From assembly GCA_029891385.1 (NCBI GenBank), contig CM057226.1:89846977-89910976 (forward strand): 64,000 bases of DNA, in the 5' to 3' direction. The notes beneath the pieces were generated by a model, which ran no database searches, was not told where the DNA came from, and saw nothing but the letters and a program-made list of their open reading frames with translations. The translations under genes were made by a program, and so were the position numbers. Every line of letters starts with the position of its first letter. Within the stretch, counting starts at the first letter, position 1. Positions 33,983 through 45,383 of the stretch are shown here, piece by piece. The stretch is from Erythroxylum novogranatense. Its lineage: Eukaryota > Streptophyta > Magnoliopsida > Malpighiales > Erythroxylaceae.

Positions 33983-34758
33983 TATTGAGTCAGAGAGAGT
34001 TGAATCTGAGACAGAGAAGATGGATAGAGCTGTTTAAGGACTATGATTGTACGATAAAGTACCATCCAGGGAAGGCCAATGTGGTAGCTGATGCTTTGAG
34101 CAGGAGGTCTTACGTCAGTGCAGCTCAGATTCAGATTGAGAGATTACCTAGTTTGATTCAGTTAAGAGCTCTGAATGTACAAATGGATTTGGATCAGGAT
34201 GGGGCTTTGATAGCTACTCTGAGGCTTAGGCCGATGTTACATGACAGGGTCAGGCGAGTTCAGGACATGGATCCTGCTACAGTGAGACTGATTGAGCGAG
34301 TGAAATCTGATCTGACTTTTGATTTTGAGTTGAGAAATGGGACATTATGGATGGGTCAGAGACTCTGTGTTCCTGATATAGATGATTTGAGGCGGGAGAT
34401 TCTAGAGGAGGCGCATATGGCTGCCTATGCTATGCATCCTGGTTCTACCAAGATGTATAATACTCTTAAGCCACATTTCTAGTGGCCTGGCATGAAGAGG
34501 CAGGTGGCAGAGTATGTTTCCAGATGTTTGACGTGCCAGCAGGTTAAAGCTGAGCACTAGGCTCTAGTGGGGAAATTGCATTCGTTGCCCATTCTGGAGT
34601 GGAAATGGGAGCGAATTACCATGGATTTTATTATGGGACTGCCTAGGATGCCGAGGCAGCATGATGCTATCTGGGTCATAGTAGACCGATTGACTAAATT
34701 GGCCCACTTCTTGCCAGTGAGGGAGAACAATACTCTCGATCAGTTGGCCTAGAAGTAT
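33983..34758 (+). pseudogene. Element C RNase H end and integrase N-terminus
   Basis: C resumes after D with [17 protein letters not shown]. The linker and integrase zinc region follow ([30 protein letters not shown]), then [10 protein letters not shown] with the first catalytic Asp. Three stops break it: TAG at 34480-34482, TAG at 34558-34560 and TAG at 34750-34752. All are one C-to-T or G-to-A step from the codon found in sister copies, the pattern of deaminated methylcytosine. Confidence 0.9.
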
Positions 34759-35697
34759 GTGGCAGAGATTATGCGACTGCACGGGGTCCCGGTGTCTATA
34801 GTTTCAGACAGGGATCTCAAATTTACCTCAAGGTTTTGGAAGAGTTTGCAGGCTGCTTTAGGTACTAGACTGAATTTTAGTACAACTTTTCATCCTCAGA
34901 CAGATGGGCAGAGTGAGAGGACGATTAAGACTACTGAAGATATGCTTTGGGCTTGCGTATTGGAGTTCAGAGGAGCATGGGATCAGTATTTGGCCCTAAT
35001 TGAGTTTGCATACAATAATCATTACCACAGCAGTATTGGGATGGCACCGTATGAGGCTTTGTATGGGCGACAGTGTCGATCACCTCTGTATTGGGATGAA
35101 GAAGGTGTGAGGACGATTAAGGGTCCCGAGCTGATTCAGGATACTGTAGATAAGGTGAAACTGATTCGGAGTCACATCAAGGCGGCTCAAGATAGACAGA
35201 AGAGTTATGTGGATCAGCATCAGCGAGAGATGGATTATAGTATGGGAGACAGAGTGTTCCTCCGAGTGTCACCTTGGAGAGGAGTTTTGAGATTCGGCAA
35301 GAAGGGCAAGTTAAGCCCTAGATATATTGGTTCGTACGAGATTGTCGAGAGGATAGGGCCATTGGCATATAGATTGGCATTGCCGAGTGAGATGTCCCAG
35401 TTGCACGATGTGTTCCATGTGAGTATGCTCCGATGGTATCGATCAGATCCGACACATGTGATCCCGGCTCAGGAGATTGAAGTGGTCAGTAATCTGAGTT
35501 ATGTTGAGGAGCCGATTCAAATTGTGGGATTTCGGGTCAAGCAGTTGAGGAACAGGGTTATTCCACTGGTAAAAGTCCTATGGAAGAACCACTCAACTAA
35601 GGAAGCAACTTGGGAGACTGAGGAGCATATGAGGAGTCAATATCCTCATCTATTTGATCAGACAGGTATGAAATTTCGGGGACGAAATTTTTATTAG
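34759..35697 (+). CDS. Element C integrase core and chromodomain-like tail (open fragment)
   Basis: This is the longest clean integrase piece in the window, 312 codons without a break, from [13 protein letters not shown] (second catalytic Asp) through TDGQSERTIK (Glu), [34 protein letters not shown] and HDVFHVSMLRWYRSD to the tail (WKNHSTKEAT, EEHMRSQYPHLF). It ends at TAG just before the LTR, overlapping the polypurine tract. Because the upstream half is full of stops it cannot be made as part of a polyprotein, so treat it as a relic. Confidence 0.85.
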   Translation: MAEIMRLHGVPVSIVSDRDLKFTSRFWKSLQAALGTRLNFSTTFHPQTDGQSERTIKTTEDMLWACVLEFRGAWDQYLALIEFAYNNHYHSSIGMAPYEALYGRQCRSPLYWDEEGVRTIKGPELIQDTVDKVKLIRSHIKAAQDRQKSYVDQHQREMDYSMGDRVFLRVSPWRGVLRFGKKGKLSPRYIGSYEIVERIGPLAYRLALPSEMSQLHDVFHVSMLRWYRSDPTHVIPAQEIEVVSNLSYVEEPIQIVGFRVKQLRNRVIPLVKVLWKNHSTKEATWETEEHMRSQYPHLFDQTGMKFRGRNFY

Positions 35698-35708
35698 GAG
35701 GGGAGATT
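35696..35708 (+). other. Element C polypurine tract
   Basis: AGGAGGGGAGATT directly before the 3' LTR start TGTAAC, overlapping the end of the pol frame as in A and E. Confidence 0.85.
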
Positions 35709-37633
35709 TGTAACATCCCATCACCGATGGGAAGGTTATTTTGGTATATTGGGACGGGTTAGGATTTTTATTGCATATTATTGATTGAGCATTCATTTGG
35801 CTTCTAATTTTAGAGGAATAAGTCATTCTGCACATGCACATATATGTACATGCATTTCTGACATTTTCGGCATTTTACTGTGGATATGACGTGTTTTATG
35901 AAATTTGAGAAAATTGAGTTTGACTATTTGATTAGGAACTGTTTTAGACTGATTGCCAGTTGATAGTGAATCTTAGGAAATTTTTCTAGAAATTCGGGAG
36001 AAAAAGTCCGGACCAGAAATGATTATGAAAAGAAAAAGGAACTTGATGAGAGTTTGAGAAAAGAGAGCAACCCCCCTTTTAAATGCCTTAGGTTTTGAAT
36101 TTGGTGAAAAAGCATTTCTCCTCCATCCTAGGGCATGATCTTTTCTCCTTCGATTGATTCTCCTTTCCTCCTCTTAGTGTGTGATCTTTCGTTGTTTGCT
36201 TGCTTGCTTCTTCTCCTTGTGTGAAGCCAAGCTTAAACCTTGGAGATGGTGATGTTTTGTGTGGATATGGGAGATAACCGTGGGTGTTAGGGCTTGGAGG
36301 AGATTTTCGGAGATTTGAAGATTTAGGGCTTGATTGGTAAGTAAATTGGCTTTAATGTTGTTTTATTGTTGTTGAAATGCATTTATTGTGGTTAATATGA
36401 AAGTTTGTGTAGTTGAGAGTGAGTTATTACTGGTTTTAGAGAGAGAGAAATGGTAAAAAGTTAGTCGGAGAAGACGGAGGGACCCCGCACGTCGCGACGT
36501 CTGGGAGGGGCCTCGTCGAGACGAGTAAATGGGTACCCGCCGCAACGAGCGTGTTCGTCGCGACGAGCGGTTAAGTCCTCGTCGTGACGAGCATGGTGAG
36601 ACGTCGCGGCGAGCCCATCGATCCTCGCCGCGACGAGCGTATGGGACGTCGCGGCAACCGCGGCGAGCTCCATTTTTCTGAAGAGAGGTATTTTAGTTTT
36701 TGGGGCATAACTAATAGTGTAAACCTCCAATTGAGGTGATTCTTGACTCGTTATGAACTAGAGAAAGAGGTCTACAATTGAGGTAAAAAAAGAAAATTTG
36801 AAATCAAATGAGTGAGATCTCAATTATGGAAAGACAGTTGAGTAAGGTTTCCTACTTCAGTCTACTTCGAAGGGAGTTAGTGCATACCCAGAGGGCTCTC
36901 CTACTCCCTAGTCGCGTCGATTGAATACTGTCCACTGTTTAAGCGCTCGGTTACAACACTGAAATAAAATGGGAAAGAGTCACATATGCATTGCATACAC
37001 ATTGTGATGGATTGAATTCAGTGAATGGAAAATAGGCAAGAGTGTATGCTATAATTGAGATAACTAATTTGTGAAATTTATGAGTTCTGTGATTGTATGA
37101 GAAATTGTAAACTGCTATATGGTATTCTAAATGTGTTATTGTGATATGCTTTACGCTATTTGCGTAATGTATGAATTGAGTGAACCATCGATGATGGTTT
37201 CTCATTGAGTTCGCAAACTCACCCAAAATTGCATCTATTTTTTAGGATCGATAGATTAGACTCCTAACTCCAGAGATAGACTGTTCCTGCCGTGTGAGCG
37301 CGTTGGCAAGAGAAGTTATGGCACACAGGTCGGTCAGCTGGGATTGATTTTGGGGATGACCTAGTATAGACTTTTGTATCAGTTTTCTTTTTGGAGTAAT
37401 GTATTTTAGACAGTGGAAAACTGATGGACTTGTATATAATTTTGTTTGATGATATGAAATGAGAAAGCATCTTGGTTTATAAAATATAGTGATTTTTATA
37501 TTGCGACTTTTATTATTGATTCCATAAGAGTACTGTAGTGACTGACTGTTCGTAGCTCTCCCTTATCGTGGGATATGCGTCGGAATGACCCACGGGCATC
37601 CCGGTGCGTACCTTACGGTAAGGAGGCACTACA
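35709..37633 (+). repeat. Element C 3' LTR, internally deleted (1.9 kb)
   Basis: Begins TGTAACATCCCATC, ends GGCACTACA, and is followed by CTCCT. It lacks F, which marks F as a later arrival in the other LTR. It also lacks about 740 bp (equivalent to 17498-18235), including the cassette. It keeps about 118 bp near 36127-36245 that the 5' LTR has lost, a cleaner donor-like GGTAAGT at 36336/36337, the palindrome island 36481-36670 and the hairpin 37206-37221. Confidence 0.94.
36481..36670. repeat. CG-rich palindrome island in element C 3' LTR
   Basis: Second copy of the CGTCGCGACG-type island, with most palindromes matching the 5' copy. Here it directly follows GACGGAGG, the ancestral state before F inserted at 13475. 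Confidence 0.88.
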
Positions 37634-37638
37634 CTCCT

Positions 37639-40090
37639 TGCTCTGAAATCACATGTCCAAGAAATGCCACTTTCCTTAACCAAAATTCACATTTGTCAAA
37701 TTTGGAGTACAGCTCGTTCTTTCTCAATGTCTCTAAGGCAATCCTCAAATGCTCTTCATGCTCCATATTACTCTTGAAATAAACCAATATATCATCAATA
37801 AAGACAAAGATAAATTGATCTAAGAAGAACTTAAAAACTCAAAATGGTCATACCGTGTTCTAAAAGCAGTCTTTGGCACATCAGGCTCCTTTATCCTCAA
37901 CTGATGATAACCCGATCTTAAGTCTATCTTAGAAAAGACTCTTGTCCCTTGTAATTGATCAAACAAATCATCTATGCGTGGGAGCGGATATTTGTTCTTG
38001 ATGATGACATGGTTAAGTTTCCTATAATCCACACACATCCTCAATGATCCATCTTTCTTCTTCACAAAAAGGATCGGAGCTCCCCAAGGTGAAGAGCTCG
38101 ACCTTATGAACCCTTTCTCTAAAAACTCTTCCAATTGCTCCTTAAGCTCCTTCAATTCCGTCAGAGCCATTCGATAAGGCGGAATTGAGATCGGTGCAGT
38201 ACTTGAAAGAAGTTCAATGGGAAACTCATCTCCCTAAGTCGTGGTAGTCCTGGTAATTCCTCAGGAAAGCCATTCGATAATTCTATGACCATAGGTATTT
38301 CCTCTAACTTCCCTCCATTAGCCTTTGTGTCTACCACATAGAGCAAAAATGTTTCACACCCTTTTCTCATCATTGTTTCTGCTTTCAGAGCCAAAACAAC
38401 TCTAGGCGGGCTTGCTTTTCTGTCTCCCACAAACACCACCTTTCTACCATTGTTTAACCCAAACTCTACTATCTTCTGTTTGCAATTTAAATTAGCATTA
38501 TACCTCTCTAATGTGTCTATTCCCAAAATCACATCCAATCCTCCCATCTTCAATGGAATCAAATCCACTACTAACTGTTCCTCACCAATATATATCTCAC
38601 AGTCTCTATAAACTTGACTAATAACAATATACTGGCCGATTGGAGTACTCACCATTAGCGGAGTATCCAATGAGCTCAAATCTCTACCATACATAGTTCT
38701 ACTTGATGAAACAAAAGAGTGGGTAGACCCGGAATCAATTAAAATAACAACATTAGCATCAAACAATTTAACCGTACCAGTAATAACTTCTGGAGAAACC
38801 TCTACATCCTCCCGTGTCATTGTAAACATCCTAGCTGGTGCTTGCCCCCTTGGTCTCCCTGGAAGACTCACCCATTTTGCTGCATCCGAATTACCCACTT
38901 TAGTTGTAATCTTGTGTCCCACAGTCTCAGTTCCCTTCGAACCTTGCATCTAAGTTCTCTCCTGTCTTGCTTACTGAGAGCACTCTCTAGCCATGTGCTC
39001 TTTTTCTCCACAGTTGAAACAAGCTCCTATCAGTCGATAGCACTCTCCCTATAGAGTTTTCCACAGTGATCACATTTGGGGATGGACAATGTATTTCCCT
39101 CTCCCTTTCTGTTGCCTCCAGTCGTTGAGGCATTCTGAGAAACAGTTCTCATTTGTCTCGATTTACTTGCACCACTGCTCCTCTCCTTAGACTGTATAGG
39201 GAAGGTCTTGACACTCCTCTCAGACATAGGAGTATCACCTCTCCTCTTGTGTTGTTCTCTCCCCTTTCTCTTCTTGTTCAGACGCTCTTTATGTTCTCAA
39301 TGTTTTCAATCCTTAGTGCCGCTTGAAACAGCTGCTGAAAGTCACAGAAGTCCTGCACCACTACTTTTTCTCTTATGGCTAGGTGCAGTCCTGATTCAAA
39401 CCGACGACACTTAGCCGCCTCACTCTGCATCATTTCTGCTGCATATTGGGATAACTGTGTAAACCGATGCTCATACTCACTTACTGTCATTTCCCTCTAG
39501 GTGAGACTCAGAAATTCCCTCTGCCTCTGCTGAATATACAGCTCAAACAAGTACTTCTTCTTATACATTGTTAAGAAATCCTTCCATGCAACACTGACGG
39601 TCTCATCTGACTCCTCGACACACTCTTCCACCAATGCAAAGCATCTCCTTGAAGCAAAACTAGGCGCATACACAACCTTCTCATCCTCCTCACATTCCAT
39701 CTAATCCAGTATCCTCTTGTTCTTTCTCAGCCAATTCTCGGTTTCTTCTGGATCTGTTGTTCTATAGAAGTCTACTACCCCATACTTCCTCAACTTGTCA
39801 AACTGTTTCCCTTTCTTAGCTGGGGCCGGAGCAGAAGTCTGTGACATCTAACCTATGGCCTGGACAAATGTCTGAGCAAAGGCTTGGAACATCCTCGGAT
39901 CCAATGGAGGTATTTGCTCCTACGGAACAGGTGACTCTTGAGTCGGTGATTGAATGGGCTCACTACCTCGCCCTATAGAAGCCTCAGCATTTCTTGGGGC
40001 TACTGACTCATCAATACTCTACTCTCTTGGCAGAGAGTCAGGTGCAACTGATCCTTGCAAAATTCCTCGTGTCCTTCTACGAGGTGGCAT
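37639..40090 (-). pseudogene. Element B gag, protease and reverse transcriptase N-terminus
   Basis: Minus strand. Gag opens at ATG 40090-40088 (MPPRRRTRGILQGS), about 165 bases after the primer site. It is broken by stops through 39497-39700 and 39278-39490 (MTVSEYEHRFTQLSQ). A zinc knuckle, CFNCGEKEHMAREC, lies near 38977-39018. Protease LIDSGSTHSFVSS has its Asp at 38734-38736 in frame 38161-38949. RT fingers follow in 37820-38170 ([28 protein letters not shown]). The RT palm runs to the C insertion point with a gap in the middle. Confidence 0.88.
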
Positions 40091-40253
40091 CTTACTCCTT
40101 CAATGGAAACACTAATGATTAGCTACAATTCAATCTTATCCTACATGTATGCATGATATGCATGTCACTTAATGCAATCAATCAATTTACAATGCAAAAA
40201 ATAATCACATAGCATGCAATTCATACTATTATGCATTCTAAGCCTAGGAAAAA

Positions 40254-40270
40254 CCTAAGCTCTGATACCA
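40254..40270 (-). other. Element B primer binding site (initiator Met tRNA)
   Basis: TGGTATCAGAGCTTAGG on the minus strand, 5 bases inside the LTR end at 40276. The same extended sequence is found in E. Confidence 0.92.
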
Positions 40271-40275
40271 CAAGA

Positions 40276-40780
40276 TGTTGGACCCCATTTTTAGAGCCCA
40301 ACAATTGATTCGGATACTAAAAGATATTTGACCCGAGTCTCGAGACAAATTTCAAGAAGACCATTCGAGACAATCGCGAGAGGGTGGTGTGAAAGAAAAG
40401 TGAAAAATATTACATTTATAAAAAATCTCAACGTAGCAGCTCGCCACAGTGAACCAATGGAGTTATCTCTATGGACCCTTCGAGAAAATTTTGCCACGAA
40501 GAAGACGTCTTCAGAAAGGTTCATCGTGGCAAAACCCTTAAAAATCGAAATCCACAAACATTTTAAACAATCCAACTCACCCACCAAATAAGCATATTCA
40601 TACACAAATGGAATTTCAATTCTGCATTTCCTTACTGATTCAAAGAGTTTGAGCAAATACATATCATCATACACATCAAAACTTAAACAAAATACATAAG
40701 GATGCTCAATGTTGATATGCTTATAAGGCTAACCAAAATCACTAACTTAGTACAAAAGTCTCTAACTTTCTTGGAGTTTC
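40276..40780 (-). repeat. Element B 5' LTR, U5-side part
   Basis: The LTR end reads TCCAACA on the minus strand at 40276. The part up to E's insertion aligns with the corresponding part of E's LTR (ACTTAGTACAAAAGT and neighbours). It contains an inverted repeat with arms TTTTGCCACGA (40489-40499) and TCGTGGCAAAA (40524-40534) around GAAGACGTCTTC (40501-40512), a second island besides the one at 53092-53191. Confidence 0.9.
40776..40780 (+). repeat. Target site duplication of element E, left copy (GTTTC)
   Basis: GTTTC immediately before E's LTR and again at 51875-51879 immediately after it. B's LTR reads on across the site. Confidence 0.94.
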
Positions 40781-43700
40781 TGTTGGACCCCGTCTCCGAA
40801 GCCCAACATTTGGACCCAACAATGTTGGACCCCGTCTCCGAAGCCCAACATTCAGACCCATCCAGCGTAGAAAACCCACAACCGAACACATATGCTAATC
40901 ACAAATATGGAAAAATTTCACTTTATAAAAATTCGGGGTTAGCTCTTGATAAAAAAATGATCCCTCGGATCTCACGATTCCAATGCAACTGGAATCGCTC
41001 AATTGAGTTAGGAATGAAGATGTTATGGTTAAAACACTATCTCAAGAAAACAATCAAAAGCGAGCACTACCGACTTGGGTAAGCATTTGAAAATCTTAAA
41101 GGCTTAATCACTGATCGGTCTCTTCATAAAACTTGTAGGTTTATGCCTCTAGTTTAATTTAAAACAAGAATCGCTTTGATCGGAGCTTTATAGCTCAAGA
41201 TATTTTAAAATTTCTGAAGCATAGTCACTTATCAAGCGATCGCCATGCTTCGTTTGAAACCACCATTTTCAATTTGAAAGGAAATCTGATAAGTCCAGTG
41301 TAGAAAGGTAGAAAATCTTTTAGAAATCCAATGCTTCGAGAATGAGGTCGATCGAGGTGCATGCAAAAAGTTATGGCCAAAAGAAGGAAGAGGGTCGTGA
41401 GACAAAAAGCAGGCGATAAAATGAGGCGAAGATGGCGTCATCCTTAGCAAAAAATCAGACGGAGATGATGTCATCCTCAGCAAAATCAAGCGGAGATGAA
41501 CAGTAACATCGTCTGGTTTTTGCTCTGATAACATCGTCTGGTTTTGCTACTGATGCATCGTCGGTTTTTTCTGATAAGGCATCGTCTCGGTTTTTTGCTA
41601 CTGATGCATCGTCTGGTTTTTTTGCTGATGCATCGTCGGTTTTGCTACGATTGCATCGTCTGGTTTTTGCTACGGTGCATCGTCTGGTTTTTGCTCTGAT
41701 GCATCGTCTGGTTTTGCTACGGCAGCATCGTCTGGTTTTTGCTCTGATCTGACTCCACTTGCAAAGGTCATAAATTTCCATTCGAACTCCAAATTTAACA
41801 AAATTGGTGTCTATTTCATAGAAAAGAAAGATCTACATTTTCATGAAGATCACTGACCCAAATTCCAACTCTATAAGGGTCAAAATGGTCACAAAGGTTC
41901 TGTCTAAAATCTTTCATTTGACAAAGCACCTACATTTAATTCTAACCACTCACACCTACCATTTTAATCCTCATAAATAGCTTATAAACATCTTAGAAGA
42001 ACCCTACAGCTCGCTTTATTACTCTCAAGGAGTCATAAAGCTCCCATACAATCCTCTAACAACACGAAATATCAGAAAATGCAACATACCCGAATTTACA
42101 AAACTTTTACAACTCCTAACCTTGGAAATTTTCCAGCAAGCTCTTTCAAGGCAAAAACCAACAGACACCCAATGTAAATCTCCAAACTTAAAAGAATGGT
42201 ACACATGCTTCACACATAGGTCACAAATCAACAAAAACATATAATGAAGAGAGTACTAGAGCTCTCATTCTCTTTTCCAATCATAAGAAAGATTCATGCA
42301 TAGCTTTGGTTACATATTGGCATATTCATCAAAATCAAGTACAAAACACAAAAGATGAGATGCTCGATGATCAATATGCTTACAAAGCTATTCCAAAAGC
42401 TAGTTATTAACTTAATACAAAAGTTCCTAAGTTCTTGGGTGGTGTCGATGCCTTGCAAGGTTCAACTCTCAACTTGAATTTTCACCGAGGAGGAGAATGG
42501 GGTGAGCTAACACGGCTCAGTGGCTAACAAATTTATAGCCATCACATAATGAGCCACACACACACAATTAATAATCCAAAGCATTAGCAATTACATAATA
42601 TGCTGAAATACTCAACTTTGTCACATAAATCACAATTTACTCAACTCATCACATAAAGCATAATATGGAATCCTCTTGCAATTGAAACACATATTATGCA
42701 TCATAAACACAAATAAATGATGAAATGCACACATTTGGCTCGAGAGTTCCATAAACACGATGGAAACCGAAGTTTACCGTAAACACGACGAGTCCAGTTT
42801 TCGGATCTCGTGGGCCTGGCGGGCTGCGGGAGAAGGCAAAAAGGGGTCAACGTGCACGTGACTTTACGATAGAGGTTCTCTCTCGCCCAAACACAACAAA
42901 TTATGTTCACATATTCATACGTAAAGTAGCATTTTATGCTTCTTTTATTCTTTCAAATCATCAAAGTTCCATTCTTTTCTTTCAAATCATATGAATACAC
43001 TTTCAATATGCTTATAATATAACAAAGATAGCACACATAGGGCATTTGCCCACTACGTAACAACTATAAACATGTTACCCACCTATCGTCGGAAATCCGG
43101 ATTCACGATTGCTCTTCCTCTCTCTCTTGAGTGAGGTTTCCTTGGTTCCCTTCAATAAAACACATTTCGAAACTCATTGGAAAAGTCGAAACATTCAAGA
43201 ATCGATAAATCGATAACGAAGTCTTAAACCTAACCTACCCATAGCCCATTTAAGCTAAAACAACCAACCCTAGCTTGAATCACAAAACCACTCATCTCTT
43301 CTTTCTTTCTTCATTTCTACACAAACCCTAACCTTCATTTCATCCCATTTCTTGAATCTAACTCAAAGGAAGATAGATACTTACCTTAAGCTCTTGATTT
43401 CTCTTCTTTTCTCCTTCTTTATTCTTCTCCACAAGCCTCCCACGATTTTCTCTCTTCCTTTCTTCCTTGGCTAGCTCACGTTTTCCTTCTCTTCTCCTCT
43501 CCTTTGGATTCTCGACACTCTCTCTTCTCCTCCTCTTCCTTTAACTCTTCTTTAATTCCTTTAATTCATCCTACACCAAAACTACATAGTTTTGGCTTTC
43601 CCTACATAAAGGCTTTTGGGCCTCCACCTCCCAAGGCCTACTTCCACCAAACCCACTTATTATTAATCCTCCTTCTACTTAATCCATTTACCTAAGCCCA

Positions 43701-43858
43701 TACTTTCCAATATTAAGCCCAAGCTTTCATTTAATTTCTAACTTCTAATTTCCAAGCCCAACATAAAAATATTTACATAAACACATAATTAAATCAATTA
43801 AGACAAAATAAAATAATTAATTCAAATAAAATAAAATAAAAATTTTCGGGGCCCAACA
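40781..43858 (-). repeat. Element E 3' LTR (3.1 kb)
   Basis: On the minus strand it starts TGTTGGGCCCCGAAAATT at 43858 and ends GGTCCAACA at 40781. The U5 end contains a tandem duplication of the terminus (unit with TGTTGGACCCCGTCTCCGA, at 40781 and about 40823). It carries the ATCGTCTGG array at 41441-41756, hairpin 42503-42519 and donor AG|GTGGGTAAC at 43083/43082. Confidence 0.95.
41441..41756. repeat. Tandem hairpin-unit array in element E 3' LTR
   Basis: About ten imperfect units of GCATCGTCTGGTTTTTGCT plus a short variable tail. Upstream is an inverted copy (AGCAAAATCA and relatives) that can pair with the units. Unit order and variants differ from the 5' LTR array, so the arrays have drifted independently. 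Confidence 0.88.
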
Positions 43859-44368
43859 ATTCTCCCCTCCTAATAGAATTTCGTCCTCGAAATTCTTACC
43901 TGAGTCCATGAAGAGGTAGGGATACTTCTCCCTCATGGCTTCCAAGGGTTCCCAAGTAGCCTCCTCGGTTGAATGGTTCCTCCACAAGACCTTAACCAGC
44001 TTCACAATCTTATTCCTTAGCACTTTTTCCTTTGAATCTAAGATCTCCACTGGTTGCTCCTCATAACTCAAATCCTCTCTCAACTGAACTTCTGAAGGTT
44101 GAACTATATGCGAAGGATCCGACCTATATCTCCTCAGCATCGACACATGGAATACATTATGAATCTTAGACAACTCCGATGGCAAAACTAACTTATAAGC
44201 CAAAGGCCCAATCCTCTCAATGATCTCGTATGGGCCTATATACCTCGGGCTAAGCTTACCTTTCTTACCAAACCTTAAAACGCCTTTCCATGGAGAAGCT
44301 CTAAGAAACACCTTCTCACCCACTTCAAATTCCATCTCTTTCCTATGGGCATCCGAATAGCTCTTCAT
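43817..44368 (-). pseudogene. Element E integrase C-terminus and chromodomain-like tail
   Basis: The 183-residue minus-strand frame reads [50 protein letters not shown] and the tail (WRNHSTEEATWEP, MREKYPYLF). It runs through the polypurine tract (43859-43871) and ends 42 bases inside the LTR, a common arrangement in Tekay elements. It is intact locally but separated from the integrase core by a frameshift near 44370-44414. Confidence 0.88.
43859..43871 (-). other. Element E polypurine tract
   Basis: AGGAGGGGAGAAT on the minus strand, abutting the LTR start TGTTGGGC. Confidence 0.85.
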
Positions 44369-44413
44369 CCGATCTTGAGCTGCTTAAGCCTCTGCGTCAC
44401 TAGCTTTATCTTA

Positions 44414-45279
44414 TCATTGTGACTGCACTAACTCAGCCCCCAAGCTTTCTTTCACCTTCCTCATCCCAACATATAGGAGTTTTACATCTCCTACCATACA
44501 AGGCTTCATAGGCGCCATCTGAATTCGAGTGATAGGAATTGTTGTGGCGAATTCAATCAAAGGTAGGTGATCATCCACGAACCTTTGAAATCCAAAGCAC
44601 AAGCCCTCAGCATTGCCTCCAAAGTCCGAATGGTCCTCTCCGACTGTCCATCGGTCTGCGGATGGAAAGCTGTACTAAAATGCAATCGAGTCCCCAAAGC
44701 CTCCTGCAAACTCTCCCAAAATCTGGAGGTAAACCTAGGATCCCTATCAGACACTATCGAACTCGGAATCCTATGAAGTCTGATCACCTCGTCCACATAC
44801 TTCTTAGCCAAAATATTCAAAGAATCTGTCTGATGAATCGGCAAGAAGTGAGCTGACTTAGTCAACCTATCCACAATCACCCATATAGCGTCATGCTTCC
44901 GGCTAGATCTCGGCAATCCCATCAGAAAATCCATAGTTATCTTTTCTCATTTCCACTCCGGAATAGGCAAGGGATTAAGCTTGCCTGAAGGTGCTTGGTG
45001 TTCAGCTTTAACTTGCTGGCACACCAAACATCTTTTAGCATACTCTGCTACATCTTTCCTCATTCCTTTCCACCAGAAATGCTCTTTCAAATTCCGATAC
45101 ATCTTAGAACTCCCTGGATGCATTGCATAAGGAGCATTATGCGCCTCATCAAGAATTTCATCCCTCAACTCTAACTTGCCCGGAACACACAATCTACTAC
45201 CCACAACCATCAATCCATCTTCCTTTACCTCTACATTAGACGGCTTTCCATTCTTTATCTCTTCCCTAAGCTTACTCAA
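44414..45279 (-). pseudogene. Element E integrase
   Basis: Frame 44947-45279 holds the HHCC zinc domain ([26 protein letters not shown]). Frame 44557-44934 holds the catalytic core: MDFLMGLPRSSRKHD (Asp), SIVSDRDPRFTSRFW (Asp) and TDGQSERTIRT (Glu). Frame 44414-44602 reads the following AYNN-type block in a damaged form, with a base lost near FATTIPI. All three catalytic residues are present. The shifts at about 44560-44600 and 44940 break the protein. Confidence 0.88.
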
Positions 45280-45383
45280 GTACTCATCCTGATCCTGAAA
45301 TTCCTTGATCTTCTCCTTGAAAGACCGGTCTCACCACGAAACTTGCCAAAATACACTCGGGCCCATCTTGCCTCAACATCACA

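Larger units (their letters stand above)
12800..37633 (+). mobile_element. Element C: Tekay/Del-type retrotransposon, family I, carrying D and solo LTR F
   Basis: Plus-strand element with 5' LTR 12800-19002, primer site 19009-19020, gag-pol 19086-21836 and 33983-35697, polypurine tract 35696-35708 and 3' LTR 35709-37633. D splits its RNase H, and F splits its 5' LTR. The LTR pair is of very unequal length (6.2 against 1.9 kb). F accounts for 3.6 kb of this. A further 0.74 kb is missing from the 3' LTR (relative to 17498-18235) and about 0.12 kb from the 5' LTR (relative to about 36127-36245). Coding has several stops, most of the kind G-to-A or C-to-T, and RT has Asn for the first catalytic Asp. 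Confidence 0.94.

Noticed and set aside
33925..34482. Frame that appears to start a protein in D's LTR and continue into integrase
   Set aside because: Chimeric reading across the D/C junction at 33982. C's sequence begins at 33983 and continues the frame broken at 21836.
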